Part shown: positions 56,448 to 64,000 of the stretch, piece after piece
Numbering within the stretch: the first letter of the stretch is position 1
How the letters are laid out: each line of letters starts with the position of its first letter
Origin: Thiolinea disciformis DSM 14473
GTDB lineage: Bacteria; Pseudomonadota; Gammaproteobacteria; Thiotrichales; Thiotrichaceae
Reading direction: 5' to 3'
Assembly (NCBI RefSeq): GCF_000371925.1
Contig: NZ_AQVE01000008.1
Coordinates: forward strand, 62,001-126,000
DNA: 64,000 bases
The notes under the pieces: generated by a model
Databases searched by the model: none
What the model was told of the DNA's origin: nothing
What the model saw: only the letters and a program-made list of their open reading frames with translations
Translations under genes and position numbers: made by a program

Positions 56448-59400
56448 ATGCTCAAAAACGCTGTAGCTGCAACGAATCCTTATCCAGGTTTGCGTCCTTA
56501 TCAATCCACTGAGCAAACGACATTTTATGGACGGGATGCCGACACACAAGCACTGCTTGAAAAAATCTTAGCCAATCGCTTGACCTTATTATTCGCGGCG
56601 ACAGGGGTAGGAAAAAGCTCTTTATTACAAGCCGCTATTTTGCCAAAACTTAGCTCAGATCAAGGGCTCAAGCTAGATGTGGTTTATTATAATGATTGGA
56701 TAGCACCACCCATACAAGGCTTGCAGGCAGCGATTCGCCAAGCACTCCTTGCACGTTATGGCACGATACCTGAGACAAACGCTGCCAATCTTGAAGCTTT
56801 CTTTCAGGCTATTAAATCTTATACTACCACGCCCTTAGTACTCATTTTAGATCAGTTCGAAGAGTTTTTTCGCTATCGTTTTATTCATCACGCGGCTGAT
56901 TTTCAAACGTTTATTGATCAGTTAAGCGCCGTTATTTTATCTGATGAGTTAAATGTTTCTTTAGTGTTTTCGATGCGCGAAGATTTTGCCTTAGAGCTAA
57001 ATGCGTTTAAGCCACATTTGCCGAATCCTTTATTCAGTCATTATTATCGTTTAGAAAAGTTAGGAGTAGAAGCTGCTCGTCAGGCGATTACTGAGCCTTT
57101 AATTCAAGCCAACTATCACTATGAACCGGAATTGTTGGAGCGATTGCTAAGTGATTTATTAAGTCGGGATTTGACCCGTGATGCGTCGAGTCTTGCTAAA
57201 GGTACGCAAGCGGATAGTGTTGAACCACCATATTTACAAATTGTTTGTTCGCAATTATGGGAGCTGGATAAAAATGATCCAGAAAAGACGCTACGTTTAG
57301 TGACTTATAACCAAGCAGGTGGTGCTAAAGGTTTATTAGAAAACTATGTTAATTATGTGATGAAAGGATTTTCTGATCGTGAGAAACAAGTGACCTCAAA
57401 AGCCTTTGATCATTTAATTAGTCGGCGTGGGACTAAAATGGCCCATACGCCAGAAGACTTGGCAGAGTTAGTAAATCTCAAACCTGCTGAGCTGGCTAAT
57501 GTCATGGATAAGCTAGAAAAGGCACGTATTTTGCGCCGCCAGCAACGCGATAAACAGGTTTGGTATGAGCTTTATCATGATATGTTCTCAGGCGGGATTG
57601 AGCATTGGAACACCGCTTGGAAAAATCATATGCGTTTGCGCCGCAGTGTGATTGGAACGGTCGCCTCACTAGCTGCTTTGGCAGTTATTTATTTTAGCGT
57701 CGTGGCGTATTTGCAAGCCACTAGCAAACATCTACGCTTAGGCAATGACAATACCGATCGCGTGGAAATCTATACAGGGACTAGCAAATTCCCAGATCCC
57801 TTTGGGCAACAGCATTATTTTAGTGAAACTAATTTTGAACGCGGCAATTTAGAATTAGATAAGCGTTACGCTAAACGTGATATTCTTGATTACCCACTCG
57901 TAGTGCGTGAACTGATTAGTAGTCACCCTATTGATAAACGAATACAGCTTTATACCCAACACGGCGAATTTTGCTTGTATTCTGATTTATTTAGCCAATT
58001 ATTATTAAAGCCAGCGCCAGGATGTAATAAACCGCAGCAAGTCTCCAGAAGCCCAGTAAGCAAAAAAGATAGCAAATTGAGAGCCTCAAATAATGATCTG
58101 ATGCTAAACAGTTTTCTATTCAATTTTCCTAACTCACTCAAAACAGCTTGGGGTTTAGAGCAAGCGAAAGCCTTAGCCGAGACCCAACCAGACCTTATAC
58201 CTAGCGAAACCATACAAAGTATTCCTTTAACAGCGCCGATACGTGCCGATAAAAATGAGTTGCTACGGCACATAGTGATGCAAAGTGGATATATCGAGTA
58301 TACGCCTGAGCAAATAGCAGTGGTATTAGAGTGGTTGCTGGAGCCAACGAAATTTGAACTTGGCAATCAAGCTGCTACCCCTGTGGATACCGTGAGAGTT
58401 TTATTGGATCGAGGCGATATCTTATTACCGCTCTTACAAATCATGCAGGTTATGAATGTACAGCCGCGTTTATTGCAGGCTTTAGCGGCCGATAATGCAC
58501 AGCAACGCGAGGTAGCCGCTATACTGGCGGGTCTAACCAGAGATCCAGTATTTATTGAGCCACTGACTAGATTAGTAGCGGATAAATCGAACAGTATTAA
58601 AACCGCTGCCTTGCAAAGTCTGTTTTTAATACAGCCCGAACCAACCATTATCCTAGCCACTAAGTTGCTGAATGATCGTACCCAGCCAGCCGATTTACGT
58701 AATAGCCTCATACAATACTTAGCAGGAACTTATTCCCTCAACGCTTCCTCAGCTTTGTTATCACGTTTCCAAGACCCCAATGAACGCGAGGAAATCAGGA
58801 TGTTTTCTGCGAGAGCTTTGGGGTATTTGGGGGATACCAGTGTGTTGCCGATGTTACACACCGCTTTAACTGATCCTAATGAGCGTAGTGAGGTCAGATC
58901 TGGGGCTATTGACGGGATTAAGCTGATAGGTGACAAGACAAGTACTGGTCTTTTATTAGAAAGACTGAAGGATCCTGACGAGCGTTTAGATATTCGTATC
59001 TATTGCGCTGGGGCTTTAGGAGCGTTAGCTGCAACTGAGGCGTCCCCTACTTTATTGGCCTTAATAGCAGATCCTAAGGTAGATGATAATTTAAAAATTG
59101 AGGCTATCTCTGCTTTAGCTTATTCAGACGATGCCACGGTGCCTGCCCGGCTGTTCGTTATTTTGAAAGCGCTACCCGCACAGAGTAAGTTACTGTTAGG
59201 TTTGGTCTCGACGTTAGAGTCATTTAATGCGCCACAAATTACAGAGTTGCTAAAAGCCAATGGCTTGGGCAGCAATACCTTCATTTATACTGATCAAGAG
59301 CGTTTGCAAGACCAGGTGCAGGCATTTATTAATAATAAAACCAAGCATTATCAGCCTATTAGTACCACAAACTTCATGGACTCTACTCAGCAGAGTTTTA

Positions 59401-60437
59401 CGCTAAATGCTAAATTGGGGTTTTATAGTAATGATCTATCCGGTTCATATGAGCAAAGGCAAGGGATAAGAAAGGCGCTGAAAATGAAAGATGCCAGTAA
59501 AAATCTTGCCTTAGCCCAGTTAGCCGCAGATGAGACCAATACTGTAAAGCTTCGTCTGGAGGCATTAAAGAATATCAGCGCTAGCCCCGCTAGCCCAGAA
59601 CTGATGCAGTTGTTACAAAAACTGAGTAAGGATTCGAAACGTCTCATTCGCTTTGAAACAATCAATGCCCTACTCAAAGTGGCTGAGGGCAAGGATTTGC
59701 TGCCTTGGTTAGCTAATAGCAATATGCCTATAGAAACGTTAGAGCAAGGTTTGGAACGCTTAGCGACGACCAGCTCTCATGCCGATGCGGTCAATGGCCT
59801 CTTAACGTTTGCTAAAGATGATAAGAGTCCGTTACAAGTCAAAGCTTATCAGCTTTTGGGGGATGTAAAAGCTGTTGAAGTGTTGCCTTTAGTGGAGGCG
59901 AATCTGGCAAGTTTAGAAAAAGAGTACCAAACATGGCGTGCGGTACGAGATGCTCAACCCAAAGACACCGTAGATGATGCGGTCTATCAAGCATGGCAGG
60001 AAAAATTAGTGGCTAGTGAACCTGCTCATGCGCGGCTTGCCAGTCATTACGCTTATGTGTTGGCACAGTTGGATTTTGAAAAAGGTCAAGCATTATTAGC
60101 CCATGATTTAGCGGATGTTCGATCTGGAGCCGTGCTTGCCTTTAATCAATCGGCTAGTGTAACGGACTTGCAAACTTTGGCTAAGATCAGAGCTGAAAAG
60201 CCGAATGAGCCTTTATTTCAAGCCTCCAGTTACTTAGCGATTGACATGGCTTTGGCACGCTTAGAAAAAACTACAGACCCTCTAACGCTCCAAGCTTTGC
60301 AACAATGGCAAAGCCAGCTCAAACAGCCTAATGACTCTATCAGTCAGCGCCTAGATTGGACGGTGGCTATGATTAAACATAATCAAACACTGGATCAGGA
60401 GTTTGAGCAGAAATACCAACTGAAGCGCGCAGAGTAG
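56448..60437 (+). CDS. STAND-type NTPase with membrane segment and C-terminal HEAT repeats
   Basis: A 1329-residue protein. The N-terminus TNPYPGLRPYQSTEQTTFYGRD is the signature of the nSTAND1 group; Walker A is FAATGVGKSSLLQAA (about residue 49) and Walker B is LVLILDQFEEFF (about 131). A winged-helix-like region follows at about 290-380, then a single transmembrane helix (VIGTVASLAALAVIYFSVVAYL, about 400-422). The rest is largely HEAT repeats, clearest around residues 770-900 (REEIRMFSARALGYLGD, then RSEVRSGAIDGIKLIGD). STAND proteins act as switches in signalling, death or antiphage defence. No effector domain was recognised and the ligand is unknown. The ATG at 56448 follows AAGGA. Confidence 0.85.
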   Translation: MLKNAVAATNPYPGLRPYQSTEQTTFYGRDADTQALLEKILANRLTLLFAATGVGKSSLLQAAILPKLSSDQGLKLDVVYYNDWIAPPIQGLQAAIRQALLARYGTIPETNAANLEAFFQAIKSYTTTPLVLILDQFEEFFRYRFIHHAADFQTFIDQLSAVILSDELNVSLVFSMREDFALELNAFKPHLPNPLFSHYYRLEKLGVEAARQAITEPLIQANYHYEPELLERLLSDLLSRDLTRDASSLAKGTQADSVEPPYLQIVCSQLWELDKNDPEKTLRLVTYNQAGGAKGLLENYVNYVMKGFSDREKQVTSKAFDHLISRRGTKMAHTPEDLAELVNLKPAELANVMDKLEKARILRRQQRDKQVWYELYHDMFSGGIEHWNTAWKNHMRLRRSVIGTVASLAALAVIYFSVVAYLQATSKHLRLGNDNTDRVEIYTGTSKFPDPFGQQHYFSETNFERGNLELDKRYAKRDILDYPLVVRELISSHPIDKRIQLYTQHGEFCLYSDLFSQLLLKPAPGCNKPQQVSRSPVSKKDSKLRASNNDLMLNSFLFNFPNSLKTAWGLEQAKALAETQPDLIPSETIQSIPLTAPIRADKNELLRHIVMQSGYIEYTPEQIAVVLEWLLEPTKFELGNQAATPVDTVRVLLDRGDILLPLLQIMQVMNVQPRLLQALAADNAQQREVAAILAGLTRDPVFIEPLTRLVADKSNSIKTAALQSLFLIQPEPTIILATKLLNDRTQPADLRNSLIQYLAGTYSLNASSALLSRFQDPNEREEIRMFSARALGYLGDTSVLPMLHTALTDPNERSEVRSGAIDGIKLIGDKTSTGLLLERLKDPDERLDIRIYCAGALGALAATEASPTLLALIADPKVDDNLKIEAISALAYSDDATVPARLFVILKALPAQSKLLLGLVSTLESFNAPQITELLKANGLGSNTFIYTDQERLQDQVQAFINNKTKHYQPISTTNFMDSTQQSFTLNAKLGFYSNDLSGSYEQRQGIRKALKMKDASKNLALAQLAADETNTVKLRLEALKNISASPASPELMQLLQKLSKDSKRLIRFETINALLKVAEGKDLLPWLANSNMPIETLEQGLERLATTSSHADAVNGLLTFAKDDKSPLQVKAYQLLGDVKAVEVLPLVEANLASLEKEYQTWRAVRDAQPKDTVDDAVYQAWQEKLVASEPAHARLASHYAYVLAQLDFEKGQALLAHDLADVRSGAVLAFNQSASVTDLQTLAKIRAEKPNEPLFQASSYLAIDMALARLEKTTDPLTLQALQQWQSQLKQPNDSISQRLDWTVAMIKHNQTLDQEFEQKYQLKRAE

Positions 60438-60450
60438 GGTTCTTAATGCT

Positions 60451-60484
60451 TTTTGAAAGCCTGTTGATTAAACAGGCTTTTGAA
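60451..60484 (+). terminator. Terminator after the STAND gene
   Basis: Inverted repeat AAAGCCTGTT (60456-60465) and AACAGGCTTT (60471-60480) with a 5-base loop, followed by TTGAAA. It lies 18 bp after the stop codon between convergent genes. Confidence 0.7.
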
Positions 60485-60498
60485 AGGAATAGTACTAA

Positions 60499-61008
60499 TT
60501 AACGGATTAAAAGTTTTTGGTAAATCTGTAAGTCATGCTCAGAAAAGCAGCAAAACACCACACGCTCAAGATTTGGACAATTAGGCAATGTTTGTTTAAC
60601 CGTTCGAAGCGCAATGTTAGCTGCTAATTGAATGGGATAGCCAAAAATACCTGTGCTAATGCAAGGAAAGGCGATCCTCTCTAAATCATATTCTTGCGCA
60701 ATTTCTAAAGAACGCTTGTAACAAGAGGCAAGTAGTGCAGGTTCGTTATATTGCCCATTGCGCCATACAGGGCCAACGGTATGAATCACAAAGCGCGCTG
60801 GTAAGTTATAGCCCTTGGTGATTTTGGCATTACCAGTTTCACAACCACCCAGCAAGCGACATTCATGAAATAGCTCTTTTCCTGCTGCACGATGAATTGC
60901 CCCATCTACACCGCCACCGCCTAGTAGTGAGGAATTAGCAGCATTCACGATCGCATCGACTTGTAATTTAGTAATATCACCTTGAATGGCTTCAATTTCT
61001 TGCGTCAT
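60499..61008 (-). CDS. Macrodomain protein, YmdB-type O-acetyl-ADP-ribose deacetylase
   Basis: A 169-residue macrodomain that would hydrolyse O-acetyl-ADP-ribose or reverse ADP-ribosylation. Active-site motifs are [25 protein letters not shown], read as [18 protein letters not shown] and DGAIHRAAG, plus [25 protein letters not shown], read as [13 protein letters not shown] and VIHTVGP, and ISTGIFGYP. It lies 12 bp downstream of a phosphatase gene on the same strand, and the two are probably cotranscribed. Confidence 0.92.
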   Translation of the reverse strand: MTQEIEAIQGDITKLQVDAIVNAANSSLLGGGGVDGAIHRAAGKELFHECRLLGGCETGNAKITKGYNLPARFVIHTVGPVWRNGQYNEPALLASCYKRSLEIAQEYDLERIAFPCISTGIFGYPIQLAANIALRTVKQTLPNCPNLERVVFCCFSEHDLQIYQKLLIR

Positions 61009-61020
61009 GAAAACACCTTA

Positions 61021-61518
61021 TTATTTTAAATAATTGGGTAAGTTTAAGAGCCACGCCTCTTGTTCATCGGTATCAGGTACTTTTACGCCTCGTGCTTCAC
61101 TGATTAGTTGTAAGGCTTGTGGTGGTTTAATACCACTAGCGACTAATACAGCGCCTGCGATTATACCGGTTCGACCAATACCAGCGCGGCAATGAATCAC
61201 CACATGTTCACCCTCATCAATTCTTTGCCATAACTGTTTAGCTAATTCAAGCGCTTTGGGTGTTGAGGGCAAGCCGCGATCAGGAATAGGGAAGTGGATA
61301 TAAGTAAGATCGTAATTAGCACAGTAAACAGGCTGTTGCCTTAAACCTAATTCGTACTGTTCTTGGGACTCTAATAAGCTAACTACAGTGGTGATGTTTA
61401 ACTGTTGCAAACCTTGTATGTACTCTTCTAAATGTTCTTCACCTAAAGGTCTAGCCATGAGCGAGAGCTTACCTTTAATAGCGAAACTTAATGTATATAG
61501 GGTTGGTCGTATCACCAT
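61021..61518 (-). CDS. Protein tyrosine/dual-specificity phosphatase-like protein
   Basis: A 165-residue phosphatase with the signature HCRAGIGRTG (Cys and Arg of the P-loop, about residue 118) and a general-acid Asp probably in FPIPDRGLPSTP. It has the layout of CDKN3/dual-specificity phosphatases. It ends a few bases before the macrodomain gene and starts 2 bp after the prolyl iminopeptidase stop. The substrate is unknown; a phosphoprotein or an ADP-ribose phosphate are both possible. Confidence 0.87.
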   Translation of the reverse strand: MVIRPTLYTLSFAIKGKLSLMARPLGEEHLEEYIQGLQQLNITTVVSLLESQEQYELGLRQQPVYCANYDLTYIHFPIPDRGLPSTPKALELAKQLWQRIDEGEHVVIHCRAGIGRTGIIAGAVLVASGIKPPQALQLISEARGVKVPDTDEQEAWLLNLPNYLK

Positions 61519-61520
61519 TT

Positions 61521-62432
61521 TTAGCGCTTAAGTTGGAGATAAAATTGTTTTGCTAATTGCCGTAAGCCTTGTTGCAGATTGTTTTCATAAATTCCATGCC
61601 CTGCATCGACCACCAGTAATTGATAACTTTTGAGGTAGCCTCGCAATAATTCTGCACCCTCCAATCTACACACTTGATCATGCCTGCCATGTACTGCCAA
61701 TACCGGAATATCACCAAGCTTATCCAAACCATTCAACACCCCATTTGATGGTAAGAAAAAGCGTTGTGCGGCGTAGTGGGCATAAATTCGAATGCGTGCA
61801 ATACGCGGGAGCCAAGTGTGTGGATCAGGATTAAAACTAGGGGTACTTGTTTGCATGATTGCTGCTTCCCAAGTGTCCCACGCTAAAGTAGCTTGATAAG
61901 CGCTTTTTGGCTCTGTCCGTAGGTGTTCCAATAAGACGCTGGCAGGGTCAGTGTGGTAGTAAATTTGTAAGGAGGCTAAGAGGGCTTGATAAGCCGCCGG
62001 AAATTGTTTACTCACCCCATCCGGCAAGGCGAACCAGTTCCAATCTTCGCGCCGCGCTAGAAACACGCCGCGTAATAGCACGCCTAAAGTACGCTCAGGA
62101 AAACGCTTGGCATATTCTAAAGCCAAAACACATCCCCACGAGCCCCCATAAATAGCCCAGCGCTTAATGTGTAAATGTTCGCGCAAGCGCTCCATATCTG
62201 CGACTAAATCAGTTGTCGTATTTGCTTCAATCGACCCTGAGGGTGTTGATTGCCCACAACCACGTTGATCCAGTTGGATAATCCGAAAACCTTCTGGATA
62301 CAGTAGATTGGCTTGGGCAGGATTGCAGCCAGAGCCAGGGCCACCGTGCATAAATAGTAGGGGAATACCTTGTGGATTGCCGAATTCAGCGAAGTAAAGC
62401 GTATGGCCGTGATCAACTGGCAGAGTGCTCAT
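61521..62432 (-). CDS. pip: Prolyl iminopeptidase
   Basis: A 303-residue alpha/beta hydrolase that removes N-terminal proline. The oxyanion motif HGGPGSGCNP, the LDQRGCGQSTPSGS stretch and the nucleophile elbow GGSWGCVLALEYA are diagnostic of prolyl iminopeptidases. The acid and base are likely in VHGRHDQVCRLEGA and DAGHGIYEN. It overlaps the upstream ABC transporter gene by four bases, so it is cotranscribed with it. Confidence 0.9.
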   Translation of the reverse strand: MSTLPVDHGHTLYFAEFGNPQGIPLLFMHGGPGSGCNPAQANLLYPEGFRIIQLDQRGCGQSTPSGSIEANTTTDLVADMERLREHLHIKRWAIYGGSWGCVLALEYAKRFPERTLGVLLRGVFLARREDWNWFALPDGVSKQFPAAYQALLASLQIYYHTDPASVLLEHLRTEPKSAYQATLAWDTWEAAIMQTSTPSFNPDPHTWLPRIARIRIYAHYAAQRFFLPSNGVLNGLDKLGDIPVLAVHGRHDQVCRLEGAELLRGYLKSYQLLVVDAGHGIYENNLQQGLRQLAKQFYLQLKR

Positions 62433-63181
62433 AAACGGGCGACTTTGGTTTCCATGCCGCGCGTTTCGCCGGAGAGTTTGAAGAAAGCATCTAATAAACT
62501 GGTGGTGGCGGTTTGAGTAATTAATTGCGCAGGTGTGTCTTGTGCGAGCAGTTTACCTTTGTGTAATACCAAGACTTGTTTTGCCCCTTCGGCTTCATCG
62601 ATCAAGTGGGTTGCCCACAACACACACAAATTTTGCTGATCACAGAGTTGATGTACATAGGCCAAGAGGGTAGCGCGTGAAGCGGGGTCGAGGCCGACTG
62701 TGGCTTCATCCATTAATAATAGCTTCGGTTCGGTCATTAAGGCGCGTGCGAGTTCGACTTTGCGCCGATTCCCGCCACTTAAGGTACGACTGGGTTTGCT
62801 TGCAACTTCAGTTAATTCAAGTTGCGCTAACACAGCCTCGCTACGGTTTTTAATCGTGGTTTTATTCATGCCGTGCAATTTGCCGTGGAAGTCTAAATTG
62901 GTTTGCACGCTTAAGTCTAAATCAAGCGCAGGCTGCTGAAATACTACGCCCATTTGTGCTAGGGCAGCGGGTAAATCTTTTTTGATGGCTAGGCCATTAA
63001 GCACAATTTCGCCTTGGTCGGGCGCGAATAAACCGGTCAATAATTGGAATAGGGTACTTTTACCTGCGCCATTAGGGCCTAGTAGCGCATAAAAGCCGGT
63101 ATCTAGCTTGAAGCTTACTTGCTGTAAAGCTTGCACCGAGCCATAGGATTTACTCACTGATTCTACGCTAAGCGTTGCCAT
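62429..63181 (-). CDS. ABC transporter ATP-binding protein (ABC-2 exporter type)
   Basis: A 250-residue ATPase with Walker A GPNGAGKSTLFQLL, signature LSGGNRRKVELARAL, Walker B LLLMDEATVGLD and switch His in WATHLIDEAE. The sequence GAAL..GVVFQQPALDLDLSVQTNL resembles the ATPase of the PQQ-alcohol-dehydrogenase-associated and NatA-type exporters. A cognate ABC-2 permease is not in the window. It lies 2 bp after the next ATPase gene and overlaps pip. Confidence 0.88.
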   Translation of the reverse strand: MATLSVESVSKSYGSVQALQQVSFKLDTGFYALLGPNGAGKSTLFQLLTGLFAPDQGEIVLNGLAIKKDLPAALAQMGVVFQQPALDLDLSVQTNLDFHGKLHGMNKTTIKNRSEAVLAQLELTEVASKPSRTLSGGNRRKVELARALMTEPKLLLMDEATVGLDPASRATLLAYVHQLCDQQNLCVLWATHLIDEAEGAKQVLVLHKGKLLAQDTPAQLITQTATTSLLDAFFKLSGETRGMETKVARL

Positions 63182-63183
63182 GT

Positions 63184-63927
63184 TTATTCCTTTGCCAAAG
63201 AGCCCGACAGCAGTTGTGGGTAGTGTTGCAATAGTTGGTTTTGCACGCTTTGTAGATCACTGGTGATGGGGGAGCGCGGTCGTGCCAAGGGCACACGATA
63301 ATCCAAAATGACCTGAGCGGGGCGTGCCGAGAAAAATAAAATCCGATCAGCCAACTGCAAGGCCTCATTCAAGCTGTGCGTGACAAATAATACGGTCGGG
63401 CGTGTGTTTTGCCATAATTGTATTAATAATTGGCGTAGATCTTGGGCGGTCGGCTCATCTAAAGACTGAAAGGGTTCGTCCATGAGTAGTAATTGCGGCT
63501 GCGTCACAAAGGCACGCACTAAGGCCACGCGCCGCTTCAAACCACCCGATAATTGCTTAGGGAAAGCCGCACGAAACACACTTAAACTTAGTTGCTGTAA
63601 TAGCTTATCCATGCGTGCAAAACGCTCGTTATCCGCTTGCAAAGGCGGTGCATCCAGTACTAAACGAATATTATTTTCCACACTCAGCCACGGCATTAAA
63701 CGTGGCTCTTGAAACATATAACTCAAGGCCTCGCGCGGCGCTTGGATGTGGCCTTGGAAATCCGTTTCTAAGCCAGCAATCAGATTCAAGAGCGTGGTTT
63801 TGCCAGTGCCGGAAGGGCCGACCAGAGCGACAAATTCGCCAGATTCGACGCTAAAATGTACATCACACAGGGTTTGCACGCCATTGGCAAACGTCTTATC
63901 CCCTAATGCTACTTGTAAAAGACTCAT
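63184..63927 (-). CDS. ABC transporter ATP-binding protein (nitrate/sulfonate/taurine type)
   Basis: A 247-residue ATPase with Walker A LVGPSGTGKTTLLNL, the Q-loop YMFQEPRLMPWLSVENN typical of SsuB/TauB/NrtD proteins, signature LSGGLKRRVALVRAF and Walker B LLMDEPFQSLD. It overlaps the upstream permease gene by four bases (ATGA at 63924-63927), so both belong to one importer. The substrate is unknown without the binding protein, which lies outside the window. Confidence 0.9.
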   Translation of the reverse strand: MSLLQVALGDKTFANGVQTLCDVHFSVESGEFVALVGPSGTGKTTLLNLIAGLETDFQGHIQAPREALSYMFQEPRLMPWLSVENNIRLVLDAPPLQADNERFARMDKLLQQLSLSVFRAAFPKQLSGGLKRRVALVRAFVTQPQLLLMDEPFQSLDEPTAQDLRQLLIQLWQNTRPTVLFVTHSLNEALQLADRILFFSARPAQVILDYRVPLARPRSPITSDLQSVQNQLLQHYPQLLSGSLAKE

Positions 63928-64000
63928 TCACGCCACCGATTTAAACGTTTTTCTAGGGGGCGCAGGAAGATCGCTTCGAGGATAAGAATTAAGGTCACAA
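63924..64000 (-). CDS. ABC transporter permease (3' end only)
   Basis: The last 24 codons of a minus-strand frame ending LEAIFLRPLEKRLNRWRE before TGA at 63924. Such an arginine-rich tail is usual for SsuC/TauC-type permeases. The gene start is outside the window; the assignment rests on the tail and on the overlapping ATPase gene. Confidence 0.6.
   Translation of the reverse strand, partial: VTLILILEAIFLRPLEKRLNRWRE

Noticed and set aside
1-64000. CRISPR arrays, tRNA or rRNA genes, insertion sequences and prophage genes
   Set aside because: None were seen: no regularly spaced repeats, no cloverleaf sequence recognised, and no transposase, integrase or phage structural genes.

Overview
The window is a catabolic region of a Gram-negative, aerobic bacterium, most likely a gammaproteobacterium. 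The evidence is a Liu-type leucine/isovalerate operon, a Paa phenylacetyl-CoA operon regulated by PaaX, a homogentisate operon, topoisomerase IV ParE, signal peptides, a lipobox and TRAP transport. By eye the G+C content is in the mid to high 40s. Genus cannot be fixed from sequence alone; a member of the Thiotrichales would fit, but that is a guess. No tRNA, rRNA, CRISPR array, insertion sequence or prophage was seen.

Layout. (1) 1-832: two bacterioferritin subunits with complementary losses of the ferroxidase and haem-ligand residues. (2) 895-10339: an AraC-type regulator divergent from a liu operon (isovaleryl-CoA dehydrogenase, methylcrotonyl-CoA carboxylase beta, methylglutaconyl-CoA hydratase, carboxylase alpha, an acyl-CoA synthetase, HMG-CoA lyase), closed by a strong hairpin. 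A MarR regulator and acetoacetyl-CoA synthetase follow, so leucine or isovalerate carbon can reach acetoacetyl-CoA. (3) 13156-20668: lipoprotein esterase, a P-loop kinase, three small-molecule exporters of the DMT type, a membrane protein, a zinc metallopeptidase-like protein and parE. (4) 20918-40065: aromatic catabolism. A boxA-like reductase leads an operon with enoyl-CoA hydratase, paaH, a MaoC protein and paaJ. Then come a Tat-exported intradiol dioxygenase and paaYX on the minus strand, and a long plus-strand operon paaZABCDE, a TRAP transporter, and paaGIK. (5) 40111-47656: hemerythrin-like protein, a MarR regulator with a 14-bp perfect inverted repeat in its divergent promoter, and an operon of MBL-fold protein, FAD monooxygenase plus DUF2783 partner, HPPD, homogentisate dioxygenase and a fumarylacetoacetate hydrolase. 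(6) 47653-56192: mixed genes, including a cysteine-hydrolase relative with the nucleophile replaced, DUF4360 and DUF4424 secreted proteins, AlaX, a thioesterase remnant, amylosucrase, a DapB-like protein and an AT-rich island. (7) 56448-64000: a 1329-residue STAND NTPase with a membrane segment and HEAT repeats, then a minus-strand run with a macrodomain protein, a dual-specificity-type phosphatase, prolyl iminopeptidase and ABC transporter genes.

How the parts work together: phenylacetate is probably taken up by the TRAP system, activated by PaaK, epoxidised by PaaABCE and passed through PaaG, PaaZ, PaaH and PaaJ to acetyl-CoA and succinyl-CoA. Hydroxylated phenylacetates and tyrosine-derived hydroxyphenylpyruvate would enter through homogentisate and yield fumarate and acetoacetate. 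The acetoacetate from both leucine and homogentisate can be activated by the acetoacetyl-CoA synthetase. The most unusual points are a boxA reductase without boxB under a promoter packed with paired TGCA sites, a TRAP transporter embedded in the paa operon, the FAD monooxygenase/DUF2783/degenerate MBL set in the homogentisate operon, and the large membrane-anchored STAND-HEAT protein.
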